A stretch of 64,000 nucleotides of DNA from CAWHQZ01 sp963831645. GTDB lineage: Bacteria > Pseudomonadota > Alphaproteobacteria > Rhizobiales > Aestuariivirgaceae. The stretch spans positions 10,239 to 74,238 of the forward strand of contig CAWHQZ010000016.1 in assembly GCA_963831645.1 (NCBI GenBank), given 5' to 3'. Made by a program: the position numbers and the translations under genes. Positions 36,603 through 45,466 of the stretch are shown piece after piece (position 1 is the first letter of the stretch; every line of letters begins with the position of its first letter). Under the pieces are notes generated by a model. That model had not been told where the DNA came from, ran no database searches, and was given only the letters and a program-made list of their open reading frames with translations.

Positions 36603-37198
36603 CGCCAGCGGGACAGGGGCACCCGCTAGGGGCTTTTGCTGCGCTGCATCATCGGAGAGAGAGGGGATGGTGTCAAAAGCGACCGTGAGGTTCCTGCAGC
36701 CGAGTTAAAGGCGGGTTAACTTCTGCCGAGGAACCACTCGTGGTGTCGAGCATCCTGATGACGGCCCAGCTGCTGCTCGACCCCGCCTGCTTTCTGGCAT
36801 GCCGACCCTATGACGAAGTCAGGTGGTTCTCGACCGCGCTGGCGATGTGGACTTGTCCGGCCTTTTCAACCGTCACGGTGCCGGCCTTCCCATCGCCCCT
36901 CACCCTGCCATCAAAATTAGGCCAAGCTGCGCATCATCATTCGGTACCTCAGTCAAGCAGCGAGAACATTTGGTTCTCAAGGCGGTACTCAGGGCCAGAG
37001 GACACTACTTGAGCGATGCAAGAGCATCGCATGCTCGCTTCAATACGAGGCGAAGCGCTCGCCGCTCAGCCATGGCCTCCGCCGTCCTGCCACCATGCCG
37101 ATAGTTCCCGTTCCGCTTACCTTTCGGCGCGCCGCCGCCTGAGCCATGCATCCGGCAGACTGCCCAGCCCTTAACGGCCCTCTGGAAGAAGGCCTAAC
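36603..37198. other. No supported gene
   Basis: About 600 bp without a protein I can support. The minus strand near 36830-36910 has a short open stretch (GDGKAGTVTVEKAGQVHIAS) that looks coding but has no start or known family. Confidence 0.4.
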
Positions 37199-37275
37199 CC
37201 TCAACTAATGCGCGTGTGGTCAATTTTGACCAGCGCGGTGAGATGAGTGCGGCTAACAAGGGCTTCAAGAGACAC
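37199..37275. repeat. Leader-like repeat, inverted copy at 12181-12256
   Basis: About 75 bp shared in reverse complement with 12181-12256, including ggtcaattttgacc (6-bp arms, 2-bp centre) and ggctaacaagggcttcaaga. It ends 17 bases before the start of the exported protein at 37292. Confidence 0.75.
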
Positions 37276-37291
37276 CCCCATCGAGGACTTC

Positions 37292-37651
37292 ATGCGAAAC
37301 CTCAAATATTTACTGGCTGCCGCTGCGATAGGCAGCTTCATGGTCCTGCCGCAGACCAGCTCGGCAAGCCCGCTCGGAGTTGGGCTGACGAGTGCAGGCC
37401 CGGCAACATCTGAGATCAATAACGGTCTGGTTCAGAAGGTTCACGGTTACCACTGTGAAAAAAGAAAGGGCTGGTATCGCGGCGATAGGCAGTGGCACCG
37501 CCATAGCAAGGCGTGTAAACGCAGATACAACGACGATGATGACTACTCTCATTACCGTCCTCGCCGTTCTTACGACCAGCGGTATTACGATGACCGGCCA
37601 GCCATTGTCTTTCAATTCGGTAGCGGCCGCCGACACTATGACGACTACTAG
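37292..37651 (+). CDS. Small exported Arg/Tyr/Asp-rich protein
   Basis: 119 residues: MRNLKYLLAAAAIGSFMVLP is a signal peptide ending in SSAS. The mature part has HGYHCEKRKGWYRGDRQWHR, one Cys pair (HC, KACKRR) and a tail rich in Asp, Tyr and Arg. This type is frequent in Bradyrhizobium, with unknown function. GAGGA precedes the ATG. The gene follows the dispersed 77-bp repeat, which may supply its promoter or leader. Bases 37652-38021 show no gene. Confidence 0.7.
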   Translation: MRNLKYLLAAAAIGSFMVLPQTSSASPLGVGLTSAGPATSEINNGLVQKVHGYHCEKRKGWYRGDRQWHRHSKACKRRYNDDDDYSHYRPRRSYDQRYYDDRPAIVFQFGSGRRHYDDY

Positions 37652-38021
37652 TCTGGAGATGCGGACGGTGTAACGCGCCGTCCGCTTTCTTGTGTTTCTG
37701 CGCGATCATGGCTCCCGCCAACGTGCCGCGCTGAGTTTTTCGGACGTCGCGCGCCACCGTAGAGCCGTTTCCTATGATGCCTAGTCAGCGATCCCTTGCG
37801 CGAGATCGCGCCCCTTTTGGCGTTCTCAGAAAAACTGGCGTTGGAGTTGCCGCTTCATCTCTATCGCTGCGGGATCCCAGACACCTCTTCCGTTCCGCGG
37901 TTCCGCTTGCCAACAGATTTTGGCTTTCGCCAGAATGACGGTTCGGCGACGGTTAGGCGGGGATTCACAATGCCTGCGCGACCAAGCGATTCCACCCGCG
38001 CAGATCGCTCTTTAAGCGAGC

Positions 38022-38561
38022 TTACTCCTTGCGGGTCCGGTCCGGGTCGTCATCGGGGATGATTTCCGAGTCGTCGTCGGGCGGCGCATCGGGACTTTCT
38101 CTCGTTCGCCCTGCGTCCTCGAGAACCCTTTCCGCCTCCGGCTCGTCTTCGGGGACGATATCCCCATAGTCCGAGAACGGCGCATCGGTGCCTTTGCTCG
38201 CCTTGCCGGCGTCTTCAGGGGTGGGCGTCACCGCAGGTTCATATGTAGCGGCCGCCGGCTTTGGCGCCTTCTCAACGACAGCGCTTCCGGTACCTTCATG
38301 CCTCTTTGGAACGGCGTTTGTTGCAGCCTTGGAGACTGAGGTCGATTGCCGAGCGCGCAAACGCACCTTCGACTTTGCGATCTTGCGCGGCGCCGCCTTC
38401 GACCGCGTGGCTGTGCGCTTTGCCGTCAGCTTGCGCTTACCCTTTGCCGCTTGCTTCGACGCCACCTTCTTCGATGCTTTCCTGGCAGGCTTGGCCTTGC
38501 CGGCTTTCACCTTGCGTGATGTTTTCGCCGCCATGAGCTTCCGTTTCGTTTTCTTTGCCAT
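38022..38561 (-). CDS. Histone H1-like basic protein with an acidic tail
   Basis: 179 residues. Residues 1-85 are Lys/Ala/Arg-rich (MAKKTKRKLMAAKTSRKVKA), like bacterial H1/AlgP-type histone-like proteins. Residues about 110-179 are strongly acidic (DIVPEDEPEAERVLEDAG, DDDSEIIPDDDP). The acidic part is built of two imperfect repeats (DAGKASKGTDAPFSDYGDIV and DAGRTRESPDAPPDDDSEII). Such a bipolar charge suggests a self-masking DNA-binding protein. Inferred from composition only. Confidence 0.65.
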   Translation of the reverse strand: MAKKTKRKLMAAKTSRKVKAGKAKPARKASKKVASKQAAKGKRKLTAKRTATRSKAAPRKIAKSKVRLRARQSTSVSKAATNAVPKRHEGTGSAVVEKAPKPAAATYEPAVTPTPEDAGKASKGTDAPFSDYGDIVPEDEPEAERVLEDAGRTRESPDAPPDDDSEIIPDDDPDRTRKE

Positions 38562-38635
38562 TTGCACTCCTCCTTCGCTCCTGGTCGTGAAATCGATCCT
38601 CTCCTAACCTACACGATCCCGCGACGCTAAAGCAC

Positions 38636-38734
38636 CTTGCGGCGGGTTTGCGCAGAAGAGCTTTCAGCTTGGTGAATGCCCGTTCGATCGGAGCGGGTAG
38701 GTCGTCGAGGCTATGCCCGAACCAATGGATATCC
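38636..38734 (-). pseudogene. IS630-like transposase C-terminal scrap
   Basis: Minus-strand reading APIERAFTKLKALLRKPAA corresponds to the conserved C-terminal NPIExxFxKLKxLLRK segment containing the last catalytic acidic residue of IS630 transposases. No other part is present. It may derive from the same family as the remnant at 2.5-3.0 kb. Confidence 0.55.
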
Positions 38735-38891
38735 CCAAGCAGCGACTTTCAAATTGACCCTCTCCTTGACAGATCAGCCTCGCACGAGAACGACTTTGTC
38801 GCTTCTAGCTTTGAGATGCTGAGACCCCAGAGCCGAGACACCGCTGCTGCATTCAGGCGTCTCGGGACGGGCTTTCGTTTTTCACGATATC

Positions 38892-39410
38892 TCAAGTCAT
38901 CCTTATTGGGATGGCACCGAGGAAGTCGCGCTTGCCGATCTCGACACCGCAGTGACGGAGAATGTCGTAAGCGGTGGTGAGGTGAAAGTAAAAGTTTGGC
39001 AGCGCGAAGTGGTTGAGGTAGTCGGCACCCTTCATGTGGCCCTTATTATTCGGGCCGAGCGGGAAGGTGATCTCGCGGTTGGCGGACGCGTCGATCTCCC
39101 TGGCGTCGAGCCTCTGCACAAAGGCGACCGTCTTGGCAATGCGCGCCCTGAGCTCGGCGATCGTCTTCTCGTTGTCCTCATGCTTGGGCGGGTCTATGCC
39201 GGCGAGCCGTGCGCCTCCGTTCTTGGCTTGGTCGCAGGCGATCTGAACCTGGCGGGTGAATGCGAACATGTCAGGGAAGAGTCGCGCGGTGAGCAACACC
39301 GTCGGATCGATCCTCTTTGCTTCGGCATACGCCTCGACCTTGTCGAGAATTGCCGAGAGCGCGTTGAGGCCGATCTCGAATATTGGAATTGATGCGTTGT
39401 ACATCGACAT
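38892..39410 (-). CDS. DUF1993 family protein
   Basis: 172 residues from MSMYNASIPIFEIGLNALSA. It has AEAKRIDPTVLLTARLFPDM, FAFTRQVQIACDQAKNGGAR, LPNFYFHLTTAYDILRHCGV and ends GKRDFLGAIPIRM, all typical of DUF1993 (DinB-like helical fold). Function unknown. GAGGA precedes the start. The upstream in-frame extension is the shadow of the JAMM gene piece. Confidence 0.8.
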   Translation of the reverse strand: MSMYNASIPIFEIGLNALSAILDKVEAYAEAKRIDPTVLLTARLFPDMFAFTRQVQIACDQAKNGGARLAGIDPPKHEDNEKTIAELRARIAKTVAFVQRLDAREIDASANREITFPLGPNNKGHMKGADYLNHFALPNFYFHLTTAYDILRHCGVEIGKRDFLGAIPIRMT

Positions 39411-39469
39411 GGCGGGGTCCTCGCTGTGTTGGTTCGGAGTGTGGCGAACCCTCGGCACCGGCGTCTCTC

Positions 39470-39696
39470 TGCGCATGGAGACGGTTGTATGGGAAGCGGC
39501 GCGGGGAAAAATGCGCCGAGGGCAATCGGTGATTGGCTGGTACCATAGCCATCCAAATCTCGGCGCGTTCTTTAGTGGTACCGATCGCCGAACCCAAAGC
39601 GCCTTCTTTTCCCAGCCCCATTCCCTTGGGTTGGTCGTCGATCCGGTTCGCAAGGAAGAGAAGTGGTTCATTGGTCCGGATTTCCGCCCCGCTTGA
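39470..39696 (+). pseudogene. JAMM/MPN (M67) metallopeptidase fragment
   Basis: It encodes VIGWYHSHPNLGAFFSGTDR then RTQSAFFSQPHSLGLVVDPV and RKEEKWFIGPD. The JAMM zinc motif HSHPxxxxFxSxxD is complete. The N-terminal strand with the catalytic Glu is lost, as the sequence before about 39470 does not continue the domain. Bacterial JAMM proteins often work with ubiquitin-like and E1-like partners; none is visible nearby. Confidence 0.75.
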
Positions 39697-39875
39697 ACCA
39701 CGTCGAGTTCTGCGAATTCGACTGAACGGGATCGCCAGAGCGATCAGGTTCTCCATACAGCTGGCAGATTGGTCGCCCAGCGTTTCACGATGCTGCAACA
39801 CATGACTTCTCATGTACATCCGAAGACCAAGCTCACATTCCCAGCAGTGAGCTTCCGAGAGACATAAGCGGGTGG

Positions 39876-40199
39876 TCATCCGAACAACTCCCTCGCGATC
39901 CGTTGGACAGTGCCAACGCCCACCCCGGCCTTACTCGCAATCTTCCTGATGCCCATTTTCCGGCTGCGTAGCAGTGTTGCGATAGCCTTCTCCTTGCCCG
40001 CGTCAATCTTCCTGCGACCAAGCCGAACACCCTGAGCCCTCGCCCTTGCGAGCCCCGCGTTGACGCGCTCGCGGATCATGGATCGCTCGAACTCAGCGAA
40101 CACGCCCATCATCTGGAACAGTGCCTTGCCGCCCGGTGTTGTCGTGTCAACGCCCTGTTGCTGTAGGAATAGATCGACCTTCGCCCCGCGAATGTCCTT
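39876..40199 (-). pseudogene. Serine recombinase, C-terminal half
   Basis: It reads IRGAKVDLFLQQQGVDTTTP, MMGVFAEFERSMIRERVNAG, then GIRKIASKAGVGVGTVQRIA. It is closely related to the complete recombinase at 23329-23958. The catalytic Ser domain is missing: sequence is unrelated beyond 40199. A scrap of the repeat found right of the complete copy lies at 40276-40310, so the two loci share an ancestral unit. Confidence 0.85.
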
Positions 40200-40398
40200 G
40201 GCTGGGAGGGAGTTGAACGAATCTCCGCAGTGACTAAAAACGAGTACCTGGCGCGTGAAGAGCTGCTCACTATCCCCAGAGGGCGGAAAGGCCGCTGTGC
40301 AACGATCTTGGAGTCAAGCGGAGCTATGAAATGGCGTCTCCGGCTCGAGCTTGACAGATGGTCGTAATGCTTTGTGCATCGGAGCAATGCCATGGGCC

Positions 40399-40707
40399 TT
40401 AAGGGACGAGCTCAGAATATTCGGAACCGCATTTGCGGCATCTAAAGAAATCTTCTGTATCCGTGCCGCCATCCATGGTGACCAACGGAGACTTAGTGTT
40501 ACCGCGAAGAAAACAATTGGGACATAGCCGCTCCTCCCGACTTGCTTCCAAAAAGCTGTCAAGGCGCCCTGCTGCACTTTTCGCTGCTTCGAGCTGCTTC
40601 TCTATCTCCACTTGCTCTGCCTTCAATCTTGCGAAGTTTTCCTCAAGCGCGGAGGCTTCCGCCTGCATGCGTTTAGCAAGGTCTATCCCGTCCTGAATAA
40701 TGCTCAT
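40399..40707 (-). CDS. Coiled-coil zinc-ribbon protein, partner of the TIR gene
   Basis: 102 residues from MSIIQDGIDLAKRMQAEASA. Residues 1-55 are a coiled coil (LEENFARLKAEQVEIEKQLE). The C-terminal half has a zinc ribbon with CPNC near residue 62 and CRKCG near 91. Its start lies 7 bp after the stop of the TIR-like gene, so they form a two-gene operon. The protein could be a sensor or adaptor for the TIR effector. That role is inferred from context only. Confidence 0.65.
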   Translation of the reverse strand: MSIIQDGIDLAKRMQAEASALEENFARLKAEQVEIEKQLEAAKSAAGRLDSFLEASREERLCPNCFLRGNTKSPLVTMDGGTDTEDFFRCRKCGSEYSELVP

Positions 40708-40714
40708 TGCAATT

Positions 40715-41400
40715 TTAGACTCTGCTCAAATCAATCTTTATGCCTTGCGCGTTGATTTCCTTGGCGAGCGTCAAGCCTACTTCGGTAATGCTATCTCTGT
40801 AAGAAATATAAATGAGGCCGTGAATATCCGATGGCCGTTCCATGCTGACACTACTTGGAAGCAATATCGCAACGCGCTCGCGACCGAGCAGAGCGAGCAT
40901 CATCCCCAATTCGAGAACCACATTCTGGCGTGCCCTAAAGAGTTTTTCGTCCGAATGATTTTTGCGATGCCCTTCGTCATCGGCGGTCGCGAGCACGACG
41001 GCATACCTCGCTTCCTTCTCGACGCTCTCAAGTTTTTCAATAATTGTTTGCCCCCAGAAGGAAGTTGATCGAGAATTAGTGGCTCAAGACCCCAGCGCCG
41101 AAGCATCGCCTCAAGCTCGCCACGGGTTTCCTTTTCATGCCCATACACGACAAAAACCTTGCGCCCAACCTCCGCAACTGGCTGAATGGCCGGCTCAGCA
41201 CGACCGTCATCCGCATCCAAAACGGACTTGAGGAGCTCTGGCTTCTTACCGCCCGCTACCAACTTGCCAGTCTTATAAACGTTTAGAATTGGACCCTGAG
41301 CGAAGCGCAGTTGGGTACCATGTCCACCCTGCAATGCATGCTCGGAAGCAAGATCAAGGCCGAGCTCCGCACAATGTCTCTTTGCCGTCTCCAAATCCAT
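40715..41400 (-). CDS. CAP12/Pycsar-type TIR domain protein, one frameshift
   Basis: The N-terminal 75 residues (MDLETAKRHCAELGLDLASE, FAQGPILNVYKTGKLVAGGK) are a small beta-rich domain. A TIR-like domain follows: KVFVVYGHEKETRGELEAML, RRWGLEPLILDQLPSGG, then after a frame change near 41057 IIEKLESVEKEARYAVVLAT, RARQNVVLELGMMLALLGRE and PSDIHGLIYISYRD. This is the TIR family used by CAP12 (CBASS) and PycTIR effectors, which degrade NAD+ on activation. The expected catalytic Glu lies in IIEKLE. No cyclase gene is seen nearby. One base restores about 228 residues, so the break may be a sequencing error. Confidence 0.75.
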
Positions 41401-41741
41401 CGTTGGGTTACCAATTGGCTGATGAAAAGCTGACGTCCCTTCATGGGGCCATGGCGGGGCAGCAAGTCAAGAGTGTTTGCCAGATGCGCAACTGACCGGC
41501 TCATTCCGGTGCGCCGTTACTTGGGCACTGGAGTTTGGCTTCCCGTTGGCACTCCCCACATCTCCAAAAGTTTTGATTGGCGGTATTGTGCATAAATGGC
41601 CGCTCGCCGGTTGCGGAAATCCATTTGCCGTTTTACTTAAGTTATTGATATGGATTGGAAACTCGATTCGCCGTCAACCTTCAGCTTTGATAAATACAGT
41701 GACGACCAATTGGCGGAGCGAATGGGTTGAGGTGTTGACCG

Positions 41742-41780
41742 ACTGAAACGCACAACGAGGGTCACGTTGCGCGTCAGGTC
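41742..41780. repeat. Palindromic repeat, copy 1 of 4
   Basis: It runs tgaaacgcacaacg...cacgttgcgcgtca, with arms gcacaac/gttgcgc. Related copies are at 54283-54320, 55141-55180 and 55244-55280. On the minus strand each starts TGACGCGCAAC, here providing the stop codon of a short ORF. Bases 41401-41741 show no gene. Confidence 0.6.
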
Positions 41781-41838
41781 CTCCTGAGAACGCCTGATCG
41801 AGAACGCGATAAAGCGCTGTACAACCGCACTGAAGCGC

Positions 41839-42000
41839 TCATTGGCACAAGAATATCTGGCCTGTGACCAGGTCGACGAGCTCGATGCCAGGCGCCCTTG
41901 AGGCGAAGCCCTTCCCGCAAAGCGTTCGGTACGTATCCGGATCAATGACGAACATGAGGCGGTGGTCGGCCGTGACCCGGGCGCCCCCCGATCGCAACGA
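41839..42000 (-). pseudogene. Hypothetical protein C-terminal piece
   Basis: The frame reads VTADHRLMFVIDPDTYRTLC, GKGFASRAPGIELVDLVTGQ, IFLCQ and stops. It looks like real coding sequence but has no start; the 5' side is the repeat next to IS91. Not recognised. Confidence 0.4.
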
Positions 42001-42021
42001 GACAACATCTCACACCGGAGA

Positions 42022-42235
42022 TTAGCCAGGGACCGGGAGTCAAAATTTGAAGGAACCTCTCCGCAGTAAATCAGAACGAATCCTTGGCTCGCGGGCTCGC
42101 GTGGAGAGTGTTCGCTATCCCAAGAGGCCGAAAGCGGCAAAGGCCGCTGTACGACCATCCTGAGAGTCACGGGGAGGCTATGTCCGCTCCTGAAGACCTG
42201 CCGCGCCGCCGCGATGTCGCATCGTCTCAGTTTGA
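42022..42235. repeat. Repeat at the 3' end of the IS91 transposase (possible oriIS end)
   Basis: Blocks shared with 24132-24275 in the same order. It begins where the transposase stops, the position of the replication origin end in IS91-type elements. That it is the oriIS is inferred from location. Confidence 0.55.
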
Positions 42236-43300
42236 CCGGAAGCAGGCATAAGACCCTCCCGCCCCCCTCGCGCCCGTGATCCTGATCATCGAGGGTTGGG
42301 GTGCTGGTCGGTGCTTCGGCTCGCAGCCGCGCGCGAAGGTCTCGATGACAATCATGCGGCGGCCGCAGCGCGGGCAGGGATAAGGGTGGACGCGCGGTTC
42401 GCCGGGCGCCACGGCCTTGGGGTCCTCGGGCTCGCCCAGGAGCGGCGGCATGGCGAGCAGCTCGCGGGCGCGCGTGATGTTGGCGGCACGATTGCCATTG
42501 GCGAGCAGGCCATAGTGGCGGATGCGGTGGAACCCCTTGGGCAGCACATGCATCAGGAAGCGGCGGATGAACTCGTGCGAGGCGAGCGTCATCGTCTTCC
42601 AGCGGTCGGGCCCGTTGATGCGATAGTCCTTCCACCGGAAGGCGACGCCGTTGGCGTCGGCGGCGACCAGCCGGCGGTTGGAGATGGCGACGCGATGGGT
42701 GTAGCGCGAGAGATAGGCGAGCACAGCTTGAGGCCCGGCGAACGGCTGCTTGGTGTAGACCACCCACTCTCTGCTGCGCAGCGGTGCCAGGAAGCGCTTG
42801 AAGGCGCGTTTGTCGGCGAGCGCTGCATGGTCACCGAAGAAGCTGAAGGCGGTGTTGCGCATGAGCCTCGGCCAGCAAGGCCAGGAGCCGTCTCCGGAAC
42901 AGGCGCGAGAGCACGTTGACGTGCACGAGGAATCGCGGCCGGCTGGCGATCCATCGCGAGCCGTCCTCCGACAATCCGCCGCCCGGCACGATCATGTGCA
43001 CGTGCGGGTGATGGGTGAGAGCAGAGCCCCAGGTGTGCAGCACCGCGATGATGCCGATGCGTGCGCCCAAATGCTTGGGGTCGGCGGCGATCGCCAGCGT
43101 GGCTTCGGCCGAGGCCTTCATGAGCAGGCCGTAGATCACCCGCTTGTTCTGATAGGCGATATCGCGCAACGGGGCCGACAGCGTGTAGACGACATGAAAA
43201 TAGCCGACGGGGAGCAGCTCGACTTCGCGGTCCGCCAGCCACTCCTTCGCGGCCGCTCCCTGACACTTCGGGCAGTGCCGGTGGCGACATCCGGCGACAG
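42227..43300 (-). pseudogene. IS91-family transposase, N-terminus lost, one frameshift
   Basis: The reading begins CRHRHCPKCQGAAAKEWLAD (zinc finger), then PVGYFHVVYTLSAPLRDIAY and the HUH motif LTHHPHVHMIVPGGG. After a frame change near 42855 it gives FFGDHAALADKRAFKRFLAP and the catalytic Tyr region LAYLSRYTHRVAISNRRL, and ends with a second zinc finger (CPRCGRRM). This is a Y1 rolling-circle transposase of IS91. The first 40-50 residues are missing at about 43300. The spacer 43301-43559 has no supported gene. Confidence 0.88.
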
Positions 43301-43559
43301 CTAAGGAATGCCAGCTCTTGGGCCTGAAGCAGACTTAAAGAGCATACGCCTATCGCTCTGAGCAGACAGACTGCAAGAACCAGTAGCGTTGAGCACCTTG
43401 TAAACCGCTCCCCGGCTGCAGCTGCTCGCGAGCAATCTCATGGTCACCGGCGTGTGGGGCTTGGGCACCGAGCTGTTCCTGCGCCCCGGCCGCAGATCGG
43501 TGTGGTGAGGACGCCCCCGCCGAAGGTCACAGCCATTGCCACGTTCTTTTACCCAACTC

Positions 43560-44050
43560 CTACGTAGACCACAGCAAGGCAAGGCCAATACCGGACAAGA
43601 GGAGACCGGAAAAGTACATGATGCCTATGCTTAGTCTTGACTGGAGGCGAAGCATGTGGGGCCCTCGCCGCACCGCTTGGTCATGCCAGTCGCCAAGATA
43701 CCGATAGTGAAACTCGTCGCGGAACAGGGCGAGCGGCCTTGCCATCGCCCCGAGGCGTGTCATCGGAACAGAGGGAGGCTTGGCCAGTGCAGGGTCCGGC
43801 AGAACGCCTTGCGCCATAGCACTATTGGCGGCGAGCGTTCGGTGGTCGGCTGGTAAGTCCACTATATCTTGGTCGCTGTAGCCGAACTGCAGGAGAACCG
43901 AAATTTCCTGCTCAAGTGATGGAGCTGGCGTCGATGGCTGCTGGGGCCGTCTCGCTGCCATCGGCGCGGTGCTTGGCGCCGGACTTGTCGGAACCGCGCG
44001 AGGCGGAGCGCGGGGAGCAGTTCCGGGCCTGGGTGGTGGTGGCGGCTCGG
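43560..44050 (-). CDS. Pro-rich membrane protein, 5' end truncated
   Basis: It has a proline-rich N-terminal part (EPPPPPRPGTAPRAPPRAVP), a soluble middle (EQEISVLLQFGYSDQDIVDL, FRDEFHYRYLGDWHDQAVRR) and one membrane segment at the C-terminus (IGIMYFSGLLLSGIGLALLW). No family recognised. It meets the 5'-truncated NAD(P)-binding gene of the other strand at about 44050, so both look cut at a shared junction. Confidence 0.5.
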
Positions 44051-44059
44051 TGGCGAGCC

Positions 44060-44569
44060 GGTGGTCCTCTGGGGGACGCACTCGATCGCGGCACAATGGA
44101 GAACGCGCTGCAAGACGTCGAGGTGGTTATCCAGACACTGGGCGTTAACTTCTCGCCTCGGGTCATCCTCGAAGGCACAACGCTCTTCTCGAGGTCCACG
44201 CGCTTCCTGGTCGATGCCATGAATGTCGTGGGCGTGAAGCGGCTAATCATCGTAACCGGTCTTGGCGCCGGCAACAGCCGCGGTCATGGCGGTTTCCTCT
44301 ACGATACCGTCCTCTTTCCCTTGCTCTTGAAACGCGCCTACGACGACAAGGACGTGCAGGAGCAGATTGTTAAGTCCTCCGGGCTTGACTGGACCATCGC
44401 GCGGCCAGGCCTGCTGACAGACAGCCCCGCAACTGGCCGCTACCGCGTCCTGACTGCATCAAAGGACTGGCGGGCCGGCACGATCAGCCGTGCAGACGTC
44501 GCGGACTTCCTCGTGCGGCAGATCAAGGACCGTGCACTGATCGGCACTACGCCGCTTCTCATTAGCTGA
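44060..44569 (+). pseudogene. NAD(P)-binding (NmrA/BVR-B-like) protein, N-terminus lost
   Basis: It reads VEVVIQTLGVNFSPRVILEG, VGVKRLIIVTGLGAGNSRGH, LDWTIARPGLLTDSPATGRY and ISRADVADFLVRQIKD. This is the atypical SDR family that includes NmrA-like and biliverdin-reductase-B-like proteins. The nucleotide-binding GATGxxG segment at the N-terminus is missing, so it should not bind cofactor normally. Confidence 0.7.
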
Positions 44570-44748
44570 GCCAGAGTCCGGCGGCCTCAGACACCGGCCA
44601 GAGCCCCGGCGCATCGGTGCCAGCGCTGGCTTGTACTCCGGCACCCTTGATAAGTGACTCCATCGAGTTACTTTTTGGACGTGGTGACCTTTGTGAGTGG
44701 TGCCCTTCCTCAATAAGGCCACAACGTCCCTCAAGCCCCGGAGATGCG

Positions 44749-45366
44749 ATGAGAAATTCAGAAGTAGAGACGATGGTTGATGTTCCCGGATACTCGGGAC
44801 AATTCGTGTTTGTTAAGCGTGGTGCGCTTATCCGCATAACGGACCTTTGCGGTACACAGATAGGCGACCTCTTTGTGATCGCGCGGGAGAACGACCTTGA
44901 GTTTCTCAGTGCGTCGGTCACAAGGTCGGTAACCTGGCGCTTGTTCCCACAGGTCGGTCAGTCCTTTTTCACGACATCGCGTCGGCCAATCCTGACGTTC
45001 CTCGAGGACCACTCGCCCGGCATCCACGACATGCTATTCGCTCCATGCGATAAGGGGTTGTATGAGGAGGTAGGGTGGAAAGGTCCCCACCCTAATTGCC
45101 GGGACAACTATCTCACGGCCGCACGAGAGGCTGGAATCAAGCACACCTTCGTTCCCGACCCCGTCAACATTTTCCAGAACACCCCAACACACGAGGGCGG
45201 CGCTTTGCTGTCGGAGGTTACGCCTACCAAGCCGGGCGACTATCTGATACTTCGCGCGGACTTGGATCTTGTGCTGATTTTGACGGCGTGTTCCGTCGAC
45301 ATTGGCCTAAACCAGCCCAATGGCGGTAAGTCCACTCCGCTTAGAATCGAAGTCTTTCGCAGTTAG
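44749..45366 (+). CDS. DUF1989 / urea carboxylase-associated family protein
   Basis: 205 residues from MRNSEVETMVDVPGYSGQFV, with GGAG before the start. It has RGALIRITDLCGTQIGDLFV, FTTSRRPILTFLEDHSPGIH, DMLFAPCDKGLYEEVGWKGP, HPNCRDNYLTAA and VPDPVNIFQNTP, all matching DUF1989, which includes the urea carboxylase-associated proteins. Conserved Cys, His and Asp residues suggest a metal enzyme of nitrogen metabolism. It stands just beyond the end of the polyamine-type ABC operon, convergent with it, and may take part in the same catabolism. Confidence 0.8.
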   Translation: MRNSEVETMVDVPGYSGQFVFVKRGALIRITDLCGTQIGDLFVIARENDLEFLSASVTRSVTWRLFPQVGQSFFTTSRRPILTFLEDHSPGIHDMLFAPCDKGLYEEVGWKGPHPNCRDNYLTAAREAGIKHTFVPDPVNIFQNTPTHEGGALLSEVTPTKPGDYLILRADLDLVLILTACSVDIGLNQPNGGKSTPLRIEVFRS

Positions 45367-45466
45367 ACTAAACAACAGTAACCGCGCTCTGCGCGGCGCG
45401 CGGCTCCATGCGGGGGGCTCCGGTAGCCCTCCGGTCATCTGAAGTTCCGGGTTCCGTGTTCGCTGC

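Noticed and set aside
41637..42767. 376-codon minus-strand frame covering the IS91 end
   Set aside because: It joins an antisense-like frame of the transposase with unrelated repeat sequence. The HUH transposase reads in other frames.
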